5,417 bases of DNA from NCBI GenBank assembly GCA_050011415.1, contig JBEKJD010000215.1, positions 1 to 5,417 on the forward strand. Reading direction: 5' to 3'. The stretch comes from JADFXI01 sp050011415. GTDB taxonomy: Bacteria; Nitrospirota; Thermodesulfovibrionia; Thermodesulfovibrionales; Dissulfurispiraceae. The first letter of the stretch is position 1; each line of letters begins with the position of its first letter. This document shows positions 5,139 through 5,417 of this stretch, piece after piece. Under the pieces are notes generated by a model. It saw only the letters and a list, made by a program, of their open reading frames with translations. It was not told where the DNA came from and did not search any database. The position numbers and the translations under genes are program-made.

Positions 5139-5417
5139 TTATACCTCTATCCTGAACTCCGCCCCTTCCTCCCAGTTTTTAGCCGTAAGCTGCCCTCCCA
5201 TGTTTCTCTCTATCATGGTTTTAGATATGTACAATCCAATCCCTGTCCCAGTACCTTCGTCTTTCGTGGTGAAATAAGGATCAAATATCTTGTTGATTAT
5301 ACCATCCGGTATGCCGCCCCCGGTATCCCGGACGTCCACTATTACTTTGCCAGCCTTTTCCGATATCCGAATAGTTATTTGGGCCCGGCAATCCTCTTTT
5401 GCTTTACGCTCTAAAAT
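5139..5417 (-). CDS. Sensor histidine kinase, C-terminal ATP-binding part (5' end outside window)
   Basis: The frame is open to the window edge, so the gene starts beyond 5417; the GTG at 5339 is internal. The visible 92 residues are the end of a GHKL-type catalytic ATPase domain: a beta strand (QITIRIS), the G1 box DTGGGIP (31-37), the F box IFDPYFTTK (44-52), the G2 box GTGIGLYISK (57-66) and the final beta strands ending EFRIEV. The N box and the phospho-accepting histidine lie outside the window, so sensor type and partner are unknown. The IFDPYFTTK form of the F box is common in NtrB-like kinases, which often pair with sigma-54 activators. A link to the EBP in this window is therefore possible but unproven, and two unrelated genes lie between them. 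Confidence 0.92.
   Translation of the reverse strand: MLERKAKEDCRAQITIRISEKAGKVIVDVRDTGGGIPDGIINKIFDPYFTTKDEGTGTGIGLYISKTMIERNMGGQLTAKNWEEGAEFRIEV

Overview
The window looks like a chromosomal piece from a flagellated, Gram-negative-type bacterium that uses sigma-54. The evidence is an E. coli-like MotA/MotB stator pair, a sigma-54 enhancer-binding protein (EBP), a -24/-12 promoter, a histidine kinase tail, moderate base composition and a folded intergenic repeat with GCCCGA/TCGGGC and ATTCCCG/CGGGAAT arms. That style of repeat and gene mix suggests Nitrospirota or a Desulfobacterota-like lineage. This placement is inference, and the sequence alone does not settle the taxon.

Layout, left to right. 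Positions 2-1142 (+) hold the 3' end of motA and a complete, compact motB, overlapping by 29 nt. A perfect 12-bp inverted repeat (1147-1176) separates them from a convergent gene for a 450-aa NtrC-family EBP (1172-2524, -). Its receiver-like N-terminus is degenerate, but its AAA+ domain and Fis-type DNA-binding domain look intact. The 266-nt gap at 2525-2790 is the densest regulatory stretch. It holds two tandem 17-bp dyads of the form TGnnTA-N5-TAnnCA, a predicted sigma-70 promoter for the EBP lying under those dyads, a good sigma-54 promoter pointing the other way, and a ~95-nt folded repeat. It ends in a strong Shine-Dalgarno for a 106-aa protein of unknown function (2791-3111, +). That small gene overlaps by 17 nt the 3' end of a convergent cysteine synthase-family gene (3095-4027, -). 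A second, clearly CysK-like paralog is divergent from it (4150-5079, +). The window closes with the C-terminal ATPase part of a histidine kinase (5139-5417, -), cut by the window edge.

How the parts may work together. motA and motB encode the stator that drives flagellar rotation. The EBP, the dyads, the sigma-54 promoter and the 106-aa gene look like a self-contained regulatory module: the dyads sit about -87 and -107 from the predicted sigma-54 start, and the EBP's own promoter lies beneath them. This suggests the EBP activates the orphan gene and controls itself. The two cysteine synthases would make cysteine from O-acetylserine and sulfide, or another sulfur donor, and may be specialised copies. 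No mobile gene, CRISPR array, tRNA or rRNA was seen. The most novel item is the orphan gene under apparent sigma-54 control.
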